From Cylindrodendrum hubeiense (taxonomy: Eukaryota; Ascomycota; Sordariomycetes; Hypocreales; Nectriaceae), in assembly GCA_014621425.1 (NCBI GenBank), contig JAANBB010000156.1, positions 1-64,000 on the forward strand: a DNA stretch of 64,000 bases, given 5' to 3'. Below, piece by piece: positions 11,469 to 23,963 of this stretch. Below the pieces are notes generated by a model, which did not search any database, had not been told where the DNA came from, and saw only the letters and a program-made list of their open reading frames with translations. A program made the translations under genes and the position numbers. How positions within the stretch are numbered: the stretch's first letter is position 1; the number at the start of each line of letters is the position of its first letter.

Positions 11469-12929
11469 AGATTAGAGAAGTGAGAAGGCATATAAGTAGC
11501 GCACTTTGTACGTGGGGGACTGCGTTGTTTAAGATCCGCAGTATTAGCAGTAACATTTAAAACCAGACCGCTTGAACCTCGAGCGACTGAAAAGCCTGGT
11601 TGATCAAAGAGCAACGGCGCAGTTCCTTTTTTTTTTTTTTTTTTTTCCAACTGTTTAGCAAGAGATCGACAGCGCCATTAAGCTTTTGAATCAAATGCTA
11701 GTGGCATGGGGTTCAGCCATATAACATTTGACTCCTATGATTGGTTCTCAACCTAGACATTGCGATGGGTAACAGCCCTGCCTTGACTTGAAAATTTGCA
11801 AATTCGGGCCGACAGATGCAATGTGTCTCTGATCATTGCATCTCTTTAGCTATATTTGAAGAGTATAATTTTATAATAATATCTTACTTAGAAAGAATAC
11901 CCTTCTACTAGCAGTCTAGGATCTTCTAAGAGACTATATATATTATTATAGTATGTTAGAGACTTAATCTTAGGTTATTTTAAAAGGCCTCAAGAGCAAG
12001 AAATATTCTAGCCTCATGATTACTCTGTGATATACTAGGTAATTAAGAATCAATTAATCAAATAGGGATAATATAGGTTGAGGGATTTTTGAGATATTTA
12101 CTTGTCTGAGACACTCACTTATCAAGTACGTTACATTATTGTGTTTTTATCTTGAATCTTATCTAAAGGGTTGAGAAAAGTGGCTCATATGCTTGTCTGG
12201 CTCACATGCTTATTATGTACGTTAAGTCCATTTCACTATACCTGAGGTTTCACAGTCTAAGGTAAGTGCTTTTTACACAGTTAAATATATAATTAGATAG
12301 AGCTAAAATATACTGATATTTTGATAATTAATATGACCTTCTTTCTAATATCCTTATTACTGATTGATCATATTGGCCATTTTCCTCATTTACAGTCTCT
12401 AGGGCCCCCGCTTCCTTAGTCATATACCGGCCCGGATCCCTCCGTCTGATAAGCCCCCACCCATCTCGTATCACCCTCAGTGGAGCAGGGCGGACTTATA
12501 GCGGATCCATATTAACAGTCCACTCTCAATACTCAGCCCGTTGGTCCAACATTTGTGTTGGCTTGGCATCTCGGAAGGATTCAGCCTTAATCTTAAGCTA
12601 TTGTTGTTCCTTAGATCCTTCGGCTTCGACTTGAGCCTTTGTTACCCCTGTATTCCAGCTACTAGGATCTCAGTCTCCACCCACTCCGACCCCACCGTGT
12701 TGGTTGATTGCTCAGCCTCCTAAGAAATCCCCTTTCATCTTACTTGGAAGGCTTTGGCATGATTATGGAAATCGAGTTTGAGATAGACAATTGTATTCGG
12801 AATGTTGCGAGGATCCCAAAATAAGAAAATATAGCGATACCCGTGAAGCCTAGCTCAAGTCAGATTCATCCATAGGGCCATTTCGATTCAGTACAGCCGC
12901 TGGACTTTTGTTGAACACAAACATCGAAA
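11469..12929. other. Intergenic with an AT-rich, RIP-like patch at about 11850-12380
   Basis: A T-homopolymer of about 20 lies at 11626-11646. From about 11850 to 12380 the sequence is AT-rich with stops in all frames and looks like an old repeat. From 12400 onward it is ordinary sequence upstream of the LysM gene. No gene is supported. Confidence 0.5.
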
Positions 12930-14806
12930 ATGAAGTCTTTCTCAGCCGCGTTGATCGCGACCTTTGCGTGTAGGCTTGTTGCTTGCCTTCATCTTTTTGA
13001 GTCGGCCTCGGACATTCCCGAATCTGTCCCCGAGAAATGTCGCATCGCCCTCGCCCAAAATATTACCTGTGACTTCTTGGTCACCGCCGGGAGAGCTGTG
13101 GCTGGCCGTTCTCTCAACGACCAGCTTGCGTCTTCCTACTGCAGTAGCTCCTGCGGCTCGTCCATTAATTCTTTCCAAAATGAGGTTATTGCTGACTGCG
13201 GAGACGAGGAGTACAAGCTCTGGGAGAATAGCACCTTGGCCCAGTCAGGCAAGACTTTGGCGGATGGACTCACCTGGGCTCACGACCTCATTTGTATCGA
13301 GGATGAGTAAGTATCTCCAGACCTACCAACCTCCGACTCTACTAAATCTGACATATTTTACTGCAGCAAAGGATATTGTTTGACACAGCTGTACAGCGGT
13401 AATCGAACTGCCTGCTCCGACTGTGCTCTGAAGTACGGTGTCAAGATGGTCGGCTCAGACTTTGGCAGAGAGAAGTACTCCGAAAATGAGTTCAAGTCTG
13501 TTCTGTCATCTTGCTCTGTTCCCTCGAGCAGTTATCCCTACACTATCCCTCCGACAACCACGGCAGAGACAACTTCCAAATCTGGCGGCACCACCACCAC
13601 CACCCAAGCTTCAAGTCCCACTTGTGGAGGGGAAAGCTACACGGTGAAGAAAGGGGATACTTGCAGATCCATCTCCAAGGCCAAGTCCGTCGCTACCGAT
13701 TGGCTGATCAAGACGAACCAGTTGCCGTATTCCTGCAAGAGTATCAAGGTCGGCAAGTCGCTTTGTATCCAAGACAAGTGCAAGCTCGCGACGATCCAGA
13801 TGAATCAGACATGCGAGAGCTTCACGCGGGGAAATGAAATCAGCCTCATTCAATTGCAGGGCTGGAATCCGTAGGACCCCTTAAGCCTCCTTCAACATGA
13901 GACGTCACTGACCTTGGAATAGCACTCTCAAGTCTATGTGCAATACGGCTATCGTGCCAAACCTGAACAATCTCGAAGGACGCAGCATCTGCATCTCGTG
14001 AGAAACCTCTGCTGTCGGATATCCGAGCGAAAACTGATTCATGCGAAATAGGCCCCCGGGTGGCGGAGAGTGGCCACCTCTGAGCAACACTACTTCTACC
14101 AAGAACTGGAGACTGCAAGTACACCCATAAAGAAATTCAAAAGCCTTAATGCCATGCTGACCAAAACCACAGCACCAAGCCCATGTTCACCGAGTGGGAG
14201 ACGGGAACTGTGATAACGAGCCCAACCAGAGGACCCGTCACCATGACGGACGCGTGGGATCCTGATTTTACACCTTCGCCGTCCATTATTACAATCAACA
14301 CGACGCTTGACAGCGCCATAGCAGAGTACACCCAAGACTGCTGGATCACCGAAGAGGACGTCGACAACTTTTTCGATGTAGGAGACTTGTCCGAGGAGTG
14401 CCAAGATTTGTACGATGATTACTGCATCTACCACTCTGACATAGCATCACCCTCGAGGATGAAGACTGCGCCGGCTTCATGCACTCCAGAGCGCACCTGG
14501 TTGACTACTGCTGATTCAATGAGCACTACCGCAAAGTCTACAACTACCAATCAAGGCAATTCGACAGCGTCTTCGACAGCGTCTTCAACAGCTACAAAGA
14601 CAACGGGCATCTCGACACCATCAGCCATTCAGACAGACATGGCCAAGGGCTGCACCAAGTTCTACGAGGTTAAATCTGAGGACACTTGCGACAAAATTAT
14701 CGAGGCCAATGACATTACTCTGGACGACTTTTATAAGTGGAACCCGGGCGTTGGAAAGGATTGCAGCAGCTTGTGGAAGGATACTTATTTCTGCATCGCT
14801 CATTAG
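12930..14806 (+). CDS. Secreted LysM protein with three LysM modules (about 549 aa)
   Basis: Five exons keep one frame: 12930-13306, 13367-13870, 13923-13997, 14052-14118, 14180-14806. The protein starts with a signal peptide (MKSFSAALIATFACRLVAC). After a cysteine-rich region and a Thr/Ser linker come LysM modules at about residues 230-275 (SYTVKKGDTCRSIS), 280-325 (QTCESFTRGNEIS, then GRSICIS) and the C-terminus (YEVKSEDTCDKII, then WNPGVG). LysM binds chitin or related N-acetylglucosamine polymers. In filamentous fungi genes of this type often sit beside subgroup-C killer-toxin-like chitinases, as here. A role in chitin binding or in masking self chitin is inferred. The fourth intron is the least certain: CACAG or CCAAG acceptors compete, and only the latter keeps the frame. 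Confidence 0.8.
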
Positions 14807-14913
14807 GAGTTTGTGGCCTTTCACCAGTCTGGTGGGATGCTTGATCAAGTTCGCAATTTCATCCCCCAATCAACCTGAACATTTTCTATCTGCACTACGC
14901 CTGGACAATTAAA

Positions 14914-15835
14914 TCATCTCTGCTGCTCTTCTTCATTGGTTACGTACAGTTTGAGCGCCATCTCGCCGTCAGTCTTGTATTTTTCGCCAATCTCAGCATC
15001 GGCCCACCACGTAGAATCGACAGTTTGGCCTCTTTCCGGCATCAACTTGAGCGTGCCGATGTCTGCCGGTTCGATCCGCGAACTGCGAATAATATTGCCG
15101 TACGTATCTGGGAAGATGACGCGGAGGGAATCCGTATCAAACGACTCGGCGTCTGCGATCAAGATTGGCGCAGGACCGCAGTAAGACGCCCACTGGATCT
15201 GAGCCTCAGTCTTCTCATCATCGTCAAGTTTTCCGTGGCGTTCAAGCCCTCTCTTTAGCAACCCTGGGGCAACACGACCGACGAGCTCCGGCAGAATATC
15301 AAGGACTCTATCCCATGCCTCGCCAAAGTTGAACAGGGCTTGGTCATCCAAGATGCGCCACCACAGTGACTCTTCATCAAAGTACATATCCTCGAGTTCC
15401 TGAAGCTCAATCCACTCTTCCATCTTCTCATCGCCACGGGGATGGGCATAGTCTGTTCGCAGGATGACCTGATCTCGGTCCCAATAATCGAGCAGCTGGG
15501 CAGCAATTAGACGAATCTTGGTGGGCCTCCAGGGCTCCAAGATGTCCCGCACCTCGTCAGCCGTAGGAGTGCGGGGAATGACGCCAGAGCTGGGTGTTAT
15601 CAAATCATTCAGCTCAGAGCCTTCGACAAGGAGAAAGGCGTGGGTCAGCTTTCGGCGCTGCTCCCCAGCGGACAAGGTTGACACATAGTCCCAGTGGCGC
15701 TGCAAAGCGTTAGCCAATACATTCTTGCTGGTCCTCTGATCTAATTTTCCTCTCTCTTACAATCAGATACTGCTCGGCTGGCGAGAAGCCCCACTGAGGC
15801 GGTGGCGAGATGTCATCTTCGTTCTGTTGGTCCAT
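14914..15835 (-). CDS. Acidic protein of unknown function between the LysM and chitinase genes (286 aa)
   Basis: Exon 1 (15761-15835) starts MDQQNEDDISPPPQWGF. The intron at 15700-15760 has donor GTAAGA, branch site GCTAAC and acceptor GCAG, and the frame continues in exon 2 (14914-15699). The protein is rich in Asp, Glu and Trp, with no signal peptide or membrane segment, so it is probably cytosolic. I recognise no domain. It is transcribed away from the chitinase start, with about 930 bp between the two ATGs, so they may share a promoter region. In a killer-toxin setting a cytosolic partner could be an immunity factor, but that is speculation from position only. Confidence 0.7.
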
Positions 15836-16333
15836 TTTGCTTAGTGGCGCAATTGATCCCGAGTACTGAACATAAAAGTGAAACGTGTAAGGCGGATGTT
15901 GAGTTTTTTATTTGCCGTTAGAAGATTCTAGAACGATGAGAAAGGAAGAGAGTGGCCCGATGGGGGAAGCTGAACAAAGGTGTTGGTTCTGACTCTTGAA
16001 ATATGGGGCCCAGCAGGAATCAGGATCAGAGAGTTTCGGTGCGGGAATTAAATTAAGAGACAATCATTCACCGTCGCCGCAGATTGGTTCGTATTTGCAA
16101 TTGAGTGTTACATGAGGTCGAATAAGCTCAGCCACTGTTCGCTTACCGGCCGGTCGCCGAAGATGTCAAACCAACAGCAAGTCTGGGTTGAGTCTGCCTT
16201 GCCTTGCCTCGGCGGGGTTCTTATGTTTGTTGGTTGAACTTCACCCCTTGAAGGATCAAACGCCAAGATTACTAAATTGTGGGACCATTTAGCCTTATTT
16301 TTCTTCCATTTCTCCCATCAAGCGTGCACGATC
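15836..16333. other. Divergent promoter region of the acidic protein and the chitinase locus
   Basis: About 500 bp with no supported gene. It could carry upstream elements for both directions; none is distinct enough to name. Confidence 0.4.
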
Positions 16334-16516
16334 ATGATCCTCAGAGCATTGTGTTCCTTGTGTTTCATCTTGATAGCCTCAGCCTCCTTCGCTCCCCTCC
16401 CCCGTGGTCAGTGCAAATCCTTGAGGCCGGGGCAGGATTCTATCCACTCATCCATCTCCGGACAGGGTGACCATGTCGGAATAGAGAATAGGCTCGGCCC
16501 GTGGCGAAGAAAGTAA
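16334..16516 (+). CDS. Candidate small secreted peptide (60 aa)
   Basis: An open frame starts MILRALCSLCFILIASASFA, a textbook hydrophobic signal sequence with a small-residue cleavage site, followed by about 40 polar residues and TAA at 16514-16516. It lies 250 bp upstream of the chitinase ATG on the same strand. It has no recognised domain and only one cysteine in the mature part. It may be chance, or an upstream frame in a long chitinase leader. No intron or promoter motif settles this. Confidence 0.3.
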   Translation: MILRALCSLCFILIASASFAPLPRGQCKSLRPGQDSIHSSISGQGDHVGIENRLGPWRRK

Positions 16517-16765
16517 ACTCTGAGGGCGTTGGCAATCGAACCAACAGCAACCTGTCTCCGGTAGAGTGCACGGCGTAAGGATGGGAATGTGTGCATCGCC
16601 TCACGAGAATTTTAGGGAATGAAGGATAGAAGTAAAATATAAAGATACACATTTCCTCATCATGCTTGTTGTATTCGATATTCCAGGCCGCAGCCCAGGC
16701 AGCACTGGTTCTTTTACAATTTACATTGACACTCATTTTTAAGTCGGCTGCATGAGCGTCTCATC

Positions 16766-19700
16766 ATGCGAGACTTTTCCGGCCCTAGCGGCCATTTCCT
16801 TCGTTTGATTCTCATATTCTCATTCATTTCATTTCTTTTTGCCTCCATCGTCTCGGCCCAGCAGGACATAACCTGCAGCAAGATCAATCCTTGTCGAAAT
16901 GGTTGCTGCGGCCCCAACAACGTGTGTGGCTTTGGCCCCAACTACTGTGGAAAGGGATGTATCACATCTTGCGATGCAAAGGCTGAGTGTGGCAAATACG
17001 CAACCGAGGACAACTTTGACTGTCCAATCAATGTTTGCTGCAGGCAAGTATATCATTCCACGAGTCGTTTTGAATTTTATATCTAACTTCATACAGCGAA
17101 TTTGGCTTCTGCGGAACAACGGACGAGTTCTGCGGAACTGGCTGCCAGAAGAATTCCGAGGGAGGCGGATGTGGAAAAGCAAGGCTCGTTCACCCTCTTT
17201 CCTATTTTATATGAGCAGGGGCTAATACAATCAATAGTCGACCAAAGGCGTGCAAGACAAACACAGATGCCCTTACATATGGCAGGCGCATTGCATACTA
17301 TGAACTCTTCACCAAGGACCGAAAATGCGGTGTCAGAGAGCCTGAAGATCTCCCGCTTGCACCGTTGACCCATCTGAATCTGGCCTTTGTCAATTTCAAC
17401 AGTGACTTTGAGCTGGAGGATACGGACTCTGACTGGGTGAAGCGGACAGTGATGAGGAAGCTCAAGTACCCAGATCTTCGCATCAACATCGCCATTGGAG
17501 GTTGGGCTTTCAACGATCCTCCCACCTCTACCTACTTTTCTGACATGATGCACTCATACGAGGGTAGAGCAACCTTCATCAAGTCCATCATCAGCTACCT
17601 CCGCAAGTACACCCTCGACGGCGTTGATATTGATTGGGAGTATCCGCTCGCTCTGGATCGCGGAGGCACTACAGGCGACGACACTGCATTTGTCCAGTTT
17701 CTCGGCGAACTGAAAGATGCCTTCAAGAAAGAAGGCTCAGGCTGGGAACTTTCCGTCACTCTCCCTACTAGCTATTGGTACCTCCGCGGTTTCCGCCTCA
17801 CGGACATGCAGGAGAATATCGACTACTTCAACCTCATGTCCTACGACATCCACGGCATGTGGGATCTTGGCAACGATTGGACTGGTCCGTATCTGAAAGG
17901 TCATACAAACTGGACCGAGATCGACCGCGGCTTGGATCTCTTGTGGAGAAACGACATCAAGCCAGAAAACGTCGTCCTCGGTTTTGCCTTTTATGGACGT
18001 TCCTTCACCTTGGCTGATTCTAGCTGCCACCAGCCCAACGGAATTTGCAAGTTCGCCACGGGAGGAACCCGCGGCACTTGTTCGGGGGAGGCGGGCATTC
18101 TGACATATGATGAGATTGCCAGCCGTAACAGTACGCTTGACGTGGCAACGTTTTACGATCCAGAAACCACAGTCAAGTACAATGCCTTTGGAGGCGACCA
18201 GTGGATTTCCTATGATGACGGCCAGTCATTCCACGACAAGCTGGTGCACCTCTCGGAGAGGTGTCTCAGCGGCCTCATGGTCTGGGCTATTGACCAAGAC
18301 TCGGGGAACTGGACAGCCATGAACCAGCTGTTTGGTGACTTTTCAGATCTGCAACTATCTGGCATGAAGACAGACTCAAAAGTGAAGCTGAAAGACATGT
18401 TTGGACAGTTTACTGGCCAAGATTGTCTCGTCACGCCACACTGCACTGATGGATCCGACGGCGAGTCCAAGCCAGAGCAAATGTGTCCCCCGGGATACGA
18501 TGAGGTCGATATTGCGCATGACCCTAAACAGACATACCCCTATAACATCGAGGGAAGATGCAAAGAGGGCTGGTTCCGGCGCATCTGCTGTCCTGGTAAG
18601 TCATACCAGCCTTGGCCCTTTGAGGCGACAATAAGTGCTAATATTAATACAGAGGCGTCTGTGCCTAAGAATTGTGAGTGGAATGGCGCGCCAGACCGTA
18701 GCCAATTTGGGTGCACTGGTAAGTGCGGTGAGGGAACCTTTCAACTGAACGAGGATACCTACATGGACGCCGAGGGCGATGGCAAGTGCAACAGTGGTTC
18801 TCGAAAGCTCTGCTGTCAGGGCACAAAGGTCATAGAGGATTGCTTCTGGAACAAGTGTGAAGGGCCTCTGGCACGGTACAAAAATCCGTCTTGCCCCGAT
18901 GGGTACGAATACCAGACATATCGGTTCAACAGTCAGGATGGCAGTGGCATGTGTGCTGACGAATATGTCTCTCCTGTGGATGGCAGTCTGGGCAGCCCAG
19001 TGACGGAAGCATTCAAGAGCGCACTCTGTTGTCCCAAAGACAGCTCCTACAGCAACTGCAACTGGTCCAACGATCCGGCCAAGTACGAGTATGGTGTCCT
19101 TGAGAACATCTGCTTCCCTCAACCTTGCGAAAGGGATCAACTGGAGATTGCAGATGCCCTCGATCCTCCCGTGTCGCCGCAGCTTGGTGGAGGCAGGACT
19201 AAGATGAGCTGTGACAGCGTTTCTCTGCCATCAGGCTACGATGACCACTTTGGCTACTGCTGTGATCCGCCATCGACGTGGAACAAGAACTGGCCTGTCG
19301 ACCCCGAAAAGCTGTGGGATATTCACTTCAACGATCCCAAGACTGACAAGGCGGTGTGGCAGTACGACAGCCAGTACAGCTATAATAATGCAGACTCCGA
19401 CAGGTCCGAGGATGAGGATGGTGACGATGCTTACGGTTTTGTCATGCTCAACGGTGAAAAAGAGGCAATCGACGACGAGTTTGGCGATACTCACACCATC
19501 GTGTCTCGGTCCGCGTTACCATCCAAGAGAAAGAGGGAGATTCTGACGACCAATCAAACCACGCTCGACAATGTCTTTGAACATGCGGAAGAGACCCTCT
19601 ACGTCTATTGCAACTACCCGCCGGGATCCGACAAGTGTAATGCCGTCTGGAGTGGCGGCGTTGAGGACACCATCATCCGACTGCCAGCTCACGTTGGCGA

Positions 19701-22700
19701 AGGCCCCTTTGCCCGCGTCGTACACATGCGAGAGGCGAACAAAAATTACAAAGTCCCGAAGCATCACCTTGACCATCGATCTTTTAACAGCCTGCACGAC
19801 AACCCTGTTTACGAGCTCAAGATTGACTACAATTTCCACCTCGTACGCGATGATCGCGGCCCTGTGCAGATCCGAGTCGATTACACTAACTTGCTCGGAT
19901 ACTGGGATGAGATGACTAACGACGAGGACACGGGCAAGTCGAGTCGCCTCAAGCGCAGAACCAAGTTGGATGACGAATTCACCATGAAGCACTTCCAGGG
20001 CCGGGTGAAGCGCGGTGAAGAGGCGGACAAGAAACGAGGAAAACGAAACGCCAAGGTCCTCACGGCAACGGTACCTTTCGAACTAGAGCCAGAGTCTGGT
20101 CCCAATGCGCACACGACTGATGTGACACACACTGAGAGAAGCATTTCGAAGCGTTGGTGGGGTGAGTTCAAGGAATGGATTAGCAGACTCACTTCAGTTC
20201 GGAAAGGAGAAAAGGGAGATCTCCCTCTTGAATGGGCGGATGAGATCAACTTGTTCGAGGCCAAGTGGGGTTGTCCAGGCAAGACATGGTCTGCTAACCT
20301 GCGGATGGATCTCCAAGCCGAGATGACCATGCAGGCTACGTATGCCTACTACTACTCAGGCACCTTTATTCCCCCCAGCAAGCCAGACGTCTTCTTCTAT
20401 TTTGGCATCGAGCCCGAAGCCACGCTCATGCTCAAGCTGGAGGGCAATGCTGAGATGAGGTACAAGTCTCAGCGGAAGAAGATCATCGACACCATCGGGT
20501 ACCCGGGCTTGGCTGTCAAGGGAATCGCCGCGGTTGGTCCAACTCTGGATGTCTACGGACAGGTCAAGGGTTTCATCAACATCCACGGAGAGGCCAAAGC
20601 GGGCGCAACAGTAAGCTTTGGCAAGTCCCAAGCGTACTGGCCTCAAGACGACGACGCTATTAATAAGTACGACAACATTCTCGACCTCGGGCTCAAGGAA
20701 TCACCTGATATTCCCCCAGGCCGTGAAGTGGCTCCTACTTTCGAGGCCGGTGTTCAGGTCAAGGCAGAGCTCGACGTAATTATCCAGCCAGAGGTAAGTC
20801 AACGAGCCATCAAGCTATTTAAGCTTTGCATAAAAACTGATTATTCCCCTAGGCAAACGTAGGCATCAAAATTGGCGGTGGTAAATGGACCGGCGGCAGA
20901 GCTCTCGTCGACGCGCAAATCACTGCCTATATGCGAGGCATTCTTCAGTTCTGGGCCACGGGCAAAGTCACCACCACTTCCAAGAGCTTCGACTACCAGT
21001 ACGCGGCCTACTTCTACTACAATTTGGGCTACAAAGCCAAGGCAACAGTTCTTGAGTGGTCCAAGTGGGCGCTGGGAGAGAGAAGCGCCTACCCCTCGGA
21101 TCGGCAGGTTACCCTTTACAAGCAAAACGGCTCTATCCCGTTGACAGCGGACGAAAAGAAGCGCTCCATCGACCTGGTCACGTATGGCAATGACACTCTT
21201 GGTCTTTCGGAGCTAGGTGACGATTCACTGTTTCGCCGGGCTAATGCTGATGATGACGACGACGGGTCAAATATGAGCCTCGGTATGTACTCCTACCTCG
21301 ACGTGACGCAGGGGATGATAATAATGTCTCGATTCAGATCCCAATAAACCGCAATTCAGCTCCAATGTCAAATGCCCGGCGGGATCTAGCACCGACATCA
21401 CGATTCCAGAACTGCGCTGTAAGTTCCCCCGCGAGCCCGAAATGCTCCTCGAAATGGGACTCTAACATCTGCTCACAGTCAACTGCGCTGCATTCCCTCC
21501 AATCTCGATCGTAGGTATCAACGGCCAACCCTACCTTCTCGAAGACATGTGCAAGGGATACAAGACAGTGTCCAATCTCCCCATGACATTAACTCACGCG
21601 GCAGGCTTCAATGATCAGCAGAATAAATTAGTTGAAAAGAGAAGAGGCAAGCAGTGTCCCACGGGTTATTGCGCGCCACTCACGAAGGCTTTCCACGCTG
21701 GAGTCGGCTACACTGGCTCGAAGAGAATACTAGAGTGCGACGAGTTCCCTTGGGGTTCCAGCGACGAGGGTGGCGACTTCAAAGACAACGCCGACCGCAG
21801 CCAGCTCTGTGTTCCCAGTTTCCAGAACGGTCTAGGTGGTGCTTGCATTAGTGAGTTCTCTTCTATTCCTCGGCTATACCAGGCTAATCAATCTCTATCA
21901 GACATGATGAGCCACCTGAGGTCAAACGTCGGCATGATGGACCCCTCGGTCAAAGATGACGAGAAAGAAAAGAAATTTGTAAAATGGGGCTCATATTCCA
22001 AGTTGGATTCAGGGACTCCCTCAGACGCAGAGAGTAAGTCGCTTGTCGATCCGGGCCATATATGTAATTCAATAGCTGACGGGGTTCGCACAGTTTGGTA
22101 CACGGATGGCAAGAAGGTTGGCCCAACAACACAGCGGTACACGACGTATATAAACAAGCAGCCGCCTCCATTTGGAGTTGACCCGAAGGACTGGGAGGCA
22201 CGTTACCGACAGCATCTGCATAAGCGTTCGATCTCTAACAGGTGCCACAGAACGAACCCGCAGAGAAAAGTTGGATGTTCAAGCGCAACTACACCTTCTC
22301 CATCATGGACGACGGCGCCCAGGCCAAGGAATGGTGGACCGGCGCCACGGCAAAGAAGTTCCAAAAGCCGGGCCCCAAGAAAAAGCCGACGCAGTTTAGA
22401 GATGCCACCGGCTACGCGTCCGTCATCTGCGCCGTCAACATCTTCGGCCAGACCGACTACTACCAGAACCCTAAACAGGGAGGGACGCCCGAGTTCAATG
22501 CCATGTGCTACACGGATAAGCAAGAAGACAGTCAGTACATACTACGCGGTTGAGAGAGGGGGAAGTCGAGTTCATGCTAACCTTGGGTCACTAGAAAATG
22601 GTTGGCCCCAGCAGTATACGGCTACACGATGCCTCATCGACTTTGCCCCAGCCGCGCCCGGTAGCGACAGCGACGGTGGTGATGACGGCGACAGCCAGGG

Positions 22701-22963
22701 CGGTAGCGACACGAAGCGCTCAACGAATGATGGCTGGAAGATCAACAGTACGTTACCTACCTGAGGAATGTGTGACGAACCGAGTATACTAACGAGCGGC
22801 GACTGAAGATGTCATCATGTATGATGACAACTTAGACTTGACAGACCCTGATGCGCTACCGAAACTGCTTGAACGCGAAGCACGCGAAGAACGTGAGACA
22901 GAGGAGAAGGCAAGGCGAGATACCCTTGGTTTGGCGGATTTGATAGCTCCACCCTCCATCTAA
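16766..22963 (+). CDS. Killer-toxin-like subgroup-C GH18 chitinase (about 1,878 aa)
   Basis: Eleven exons hold one frame: 16766-17043, 17097-17183, 17238-20793, 20853-21282, 21338-21418, 21479-21850, 21902-22033, 22094-22197, 22242-22530, 22595-22747, 22809-22963. A signal peptide (about residues 1-31) precedes two hevein-type chitin-binding (CBM18) modules (CRNGCCGPNNVCGFG near 43; CPINVCCSEFGFCGTT near 86). The GH18 domain has the catalytic DGVDIDWEYP with the acid Glu at about 256, and the (IAIGGW) strand. A long C-terminal part with many cysteines and a GHYCC-like repeat region resembles the alpha/beta subunit of the zymocin killer toxin. The family degrades chitin outside the cell and is thought to open cell walls of rivals. 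Three introns (17044-17096, 17184-17237, 22198-22241) need GC donors. The LysM gene nearby is its usual partner. Confidence 0.85.
17044..17096 (+). other. GC-AG intron in the chitinase gene
   Basis: Exon 1 ends CAG and the intron starts GCAAGT, the best-known GC donor context. It has an ATCTAAC branch site and a CATACAG acceptor. Only this border keeps the CBM18 module CC-SEFGFCG in frame. Confidence 0.75.
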
Positions 22964-23565
22964 GTAGTCAATGTAGTGCACTTTAGAAAGGAATACATAT
23001 TATTACACATGTATTTATCACCTTTTAAGGGCTCAAAGGGCGGCACAGGAGCAAAGCTTGCGGGACATAAAATAGGACGTCATGTAAGAGGATAAGTAGA
23101 CAAAATTCCCCTCGGCTGTAGGGTTAACAGCGTAGGCACGTAATTAGGACTAGCGGATGCCGACATGGTTGACAAAGATAGTGGCATTTATTAGCGGCTA
23201 GGTCACGATTTTCAATTAACTTACTGAAGTAGCTTAGACCCACTTCTGTCAACGGACTAATGCAGGCAAGGATCTCTATTATCCCTTTTGGGACACATTA
23301 GAAATATCATCACTCCACATTCAAGCACCACCATGAATCTATGCAAAGCGGATTATAAAGCACTCTGAAGATAAAAAATCACTATCGGTGAATGATTATG
23401 TAGTGGTGGAAACCGAGATTTAGCTATGACCGTGAAAAGTATAAAGACAGCGACACCGACGGTAATTTGAACTTTTCAGACATACTTCATCACTTTCACC
23501 CATCGTCTTCCACCGTCACCTACTACAAAAGGATTCTGCGCAAACTTCCCCTCCCCTTTCTAAAA
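22964..23565. other. Intergenic between chitinase and SDR fragment
   Basis: About 600 bp; no gene or RNA supported. Confidence 0.4.
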
Positions 23566-23832
23566 ATGTCTCAAGATTCTCTCTCCCTCTCCGGTAAAGT
23601 TGCCATCATCACGGGCTCCGGGAAGGAGAACGGCATTGGTGCTGGCATTGCCCTGGCGCTCGCTCGTGCTGGTGCCAAGGTTACCATCAATTATATTTCC
23701 CCCTGCACTGCAGAGCGTTCAGTCAAAACGGTCGCCATGATTGAGGCTGCGGCTGGGAAAGGAAACGTCCACGTTATTCAGGCAGACGTCAGTACTCCTG
23801 GGGGGAATGAGAAGCTCGTCAGCGGCACCCTA
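23566..23832 (+). pseudogene. 5' fragment of a short-chain dehydrogenase/reductase
   Basis: From ATG at 23566 the frame gives a classical SDR N-terminus: GKVAIITGSGKENGIGAGIA (the TGxxxGxG NAD(P)-binding turn), ARAGAKVTINY, and VIQADVS, the Asp that contacts the adenine. After about 85 residues the family pattern stops near 23830, and T-rich unrelated sequence plus stops follow. The NAG, YxxxK and substrate regions are absent, so no working enzyme is possible. A Met upstream at 23467 is in frame but adds a non-family leader. The 3' part was lost, perhaps by a repeat-mediated deletion. Confidence 0.7.
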
Positions 23833-23943
23833 CTCTTCTATTCCTTAATTATCACGTACCCCACTATATATTTAGAAGGGTTTTTTCCCTTATCTTCTAT
23901 AGAATAGAAGCACTGTCTGCCTTTCTGAGGTCTACAGAGTATG

Positions 23944-23963
23944 AATAAATAAATAAATAAATA
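23944..23963. repeat. Short AAAT microsatellite
   Basis: Five units of AAAT close to the break point of the SDR fragment. Confidence 0.7.

Noticed and set aside
11626..11646. T-homopolymer as the poly(A) tail of a retroelement on the minus strand
   Set aside because: No reverse-transcriptase sequence or target-site duplication is visible next to it.
14400..14520. Possible frameshift in the last LysM exon, where another frame also looks protein-like
   Set aside because: The called frame stays open to the third LysM module and the stop, while the other frame meets a stop soon after.
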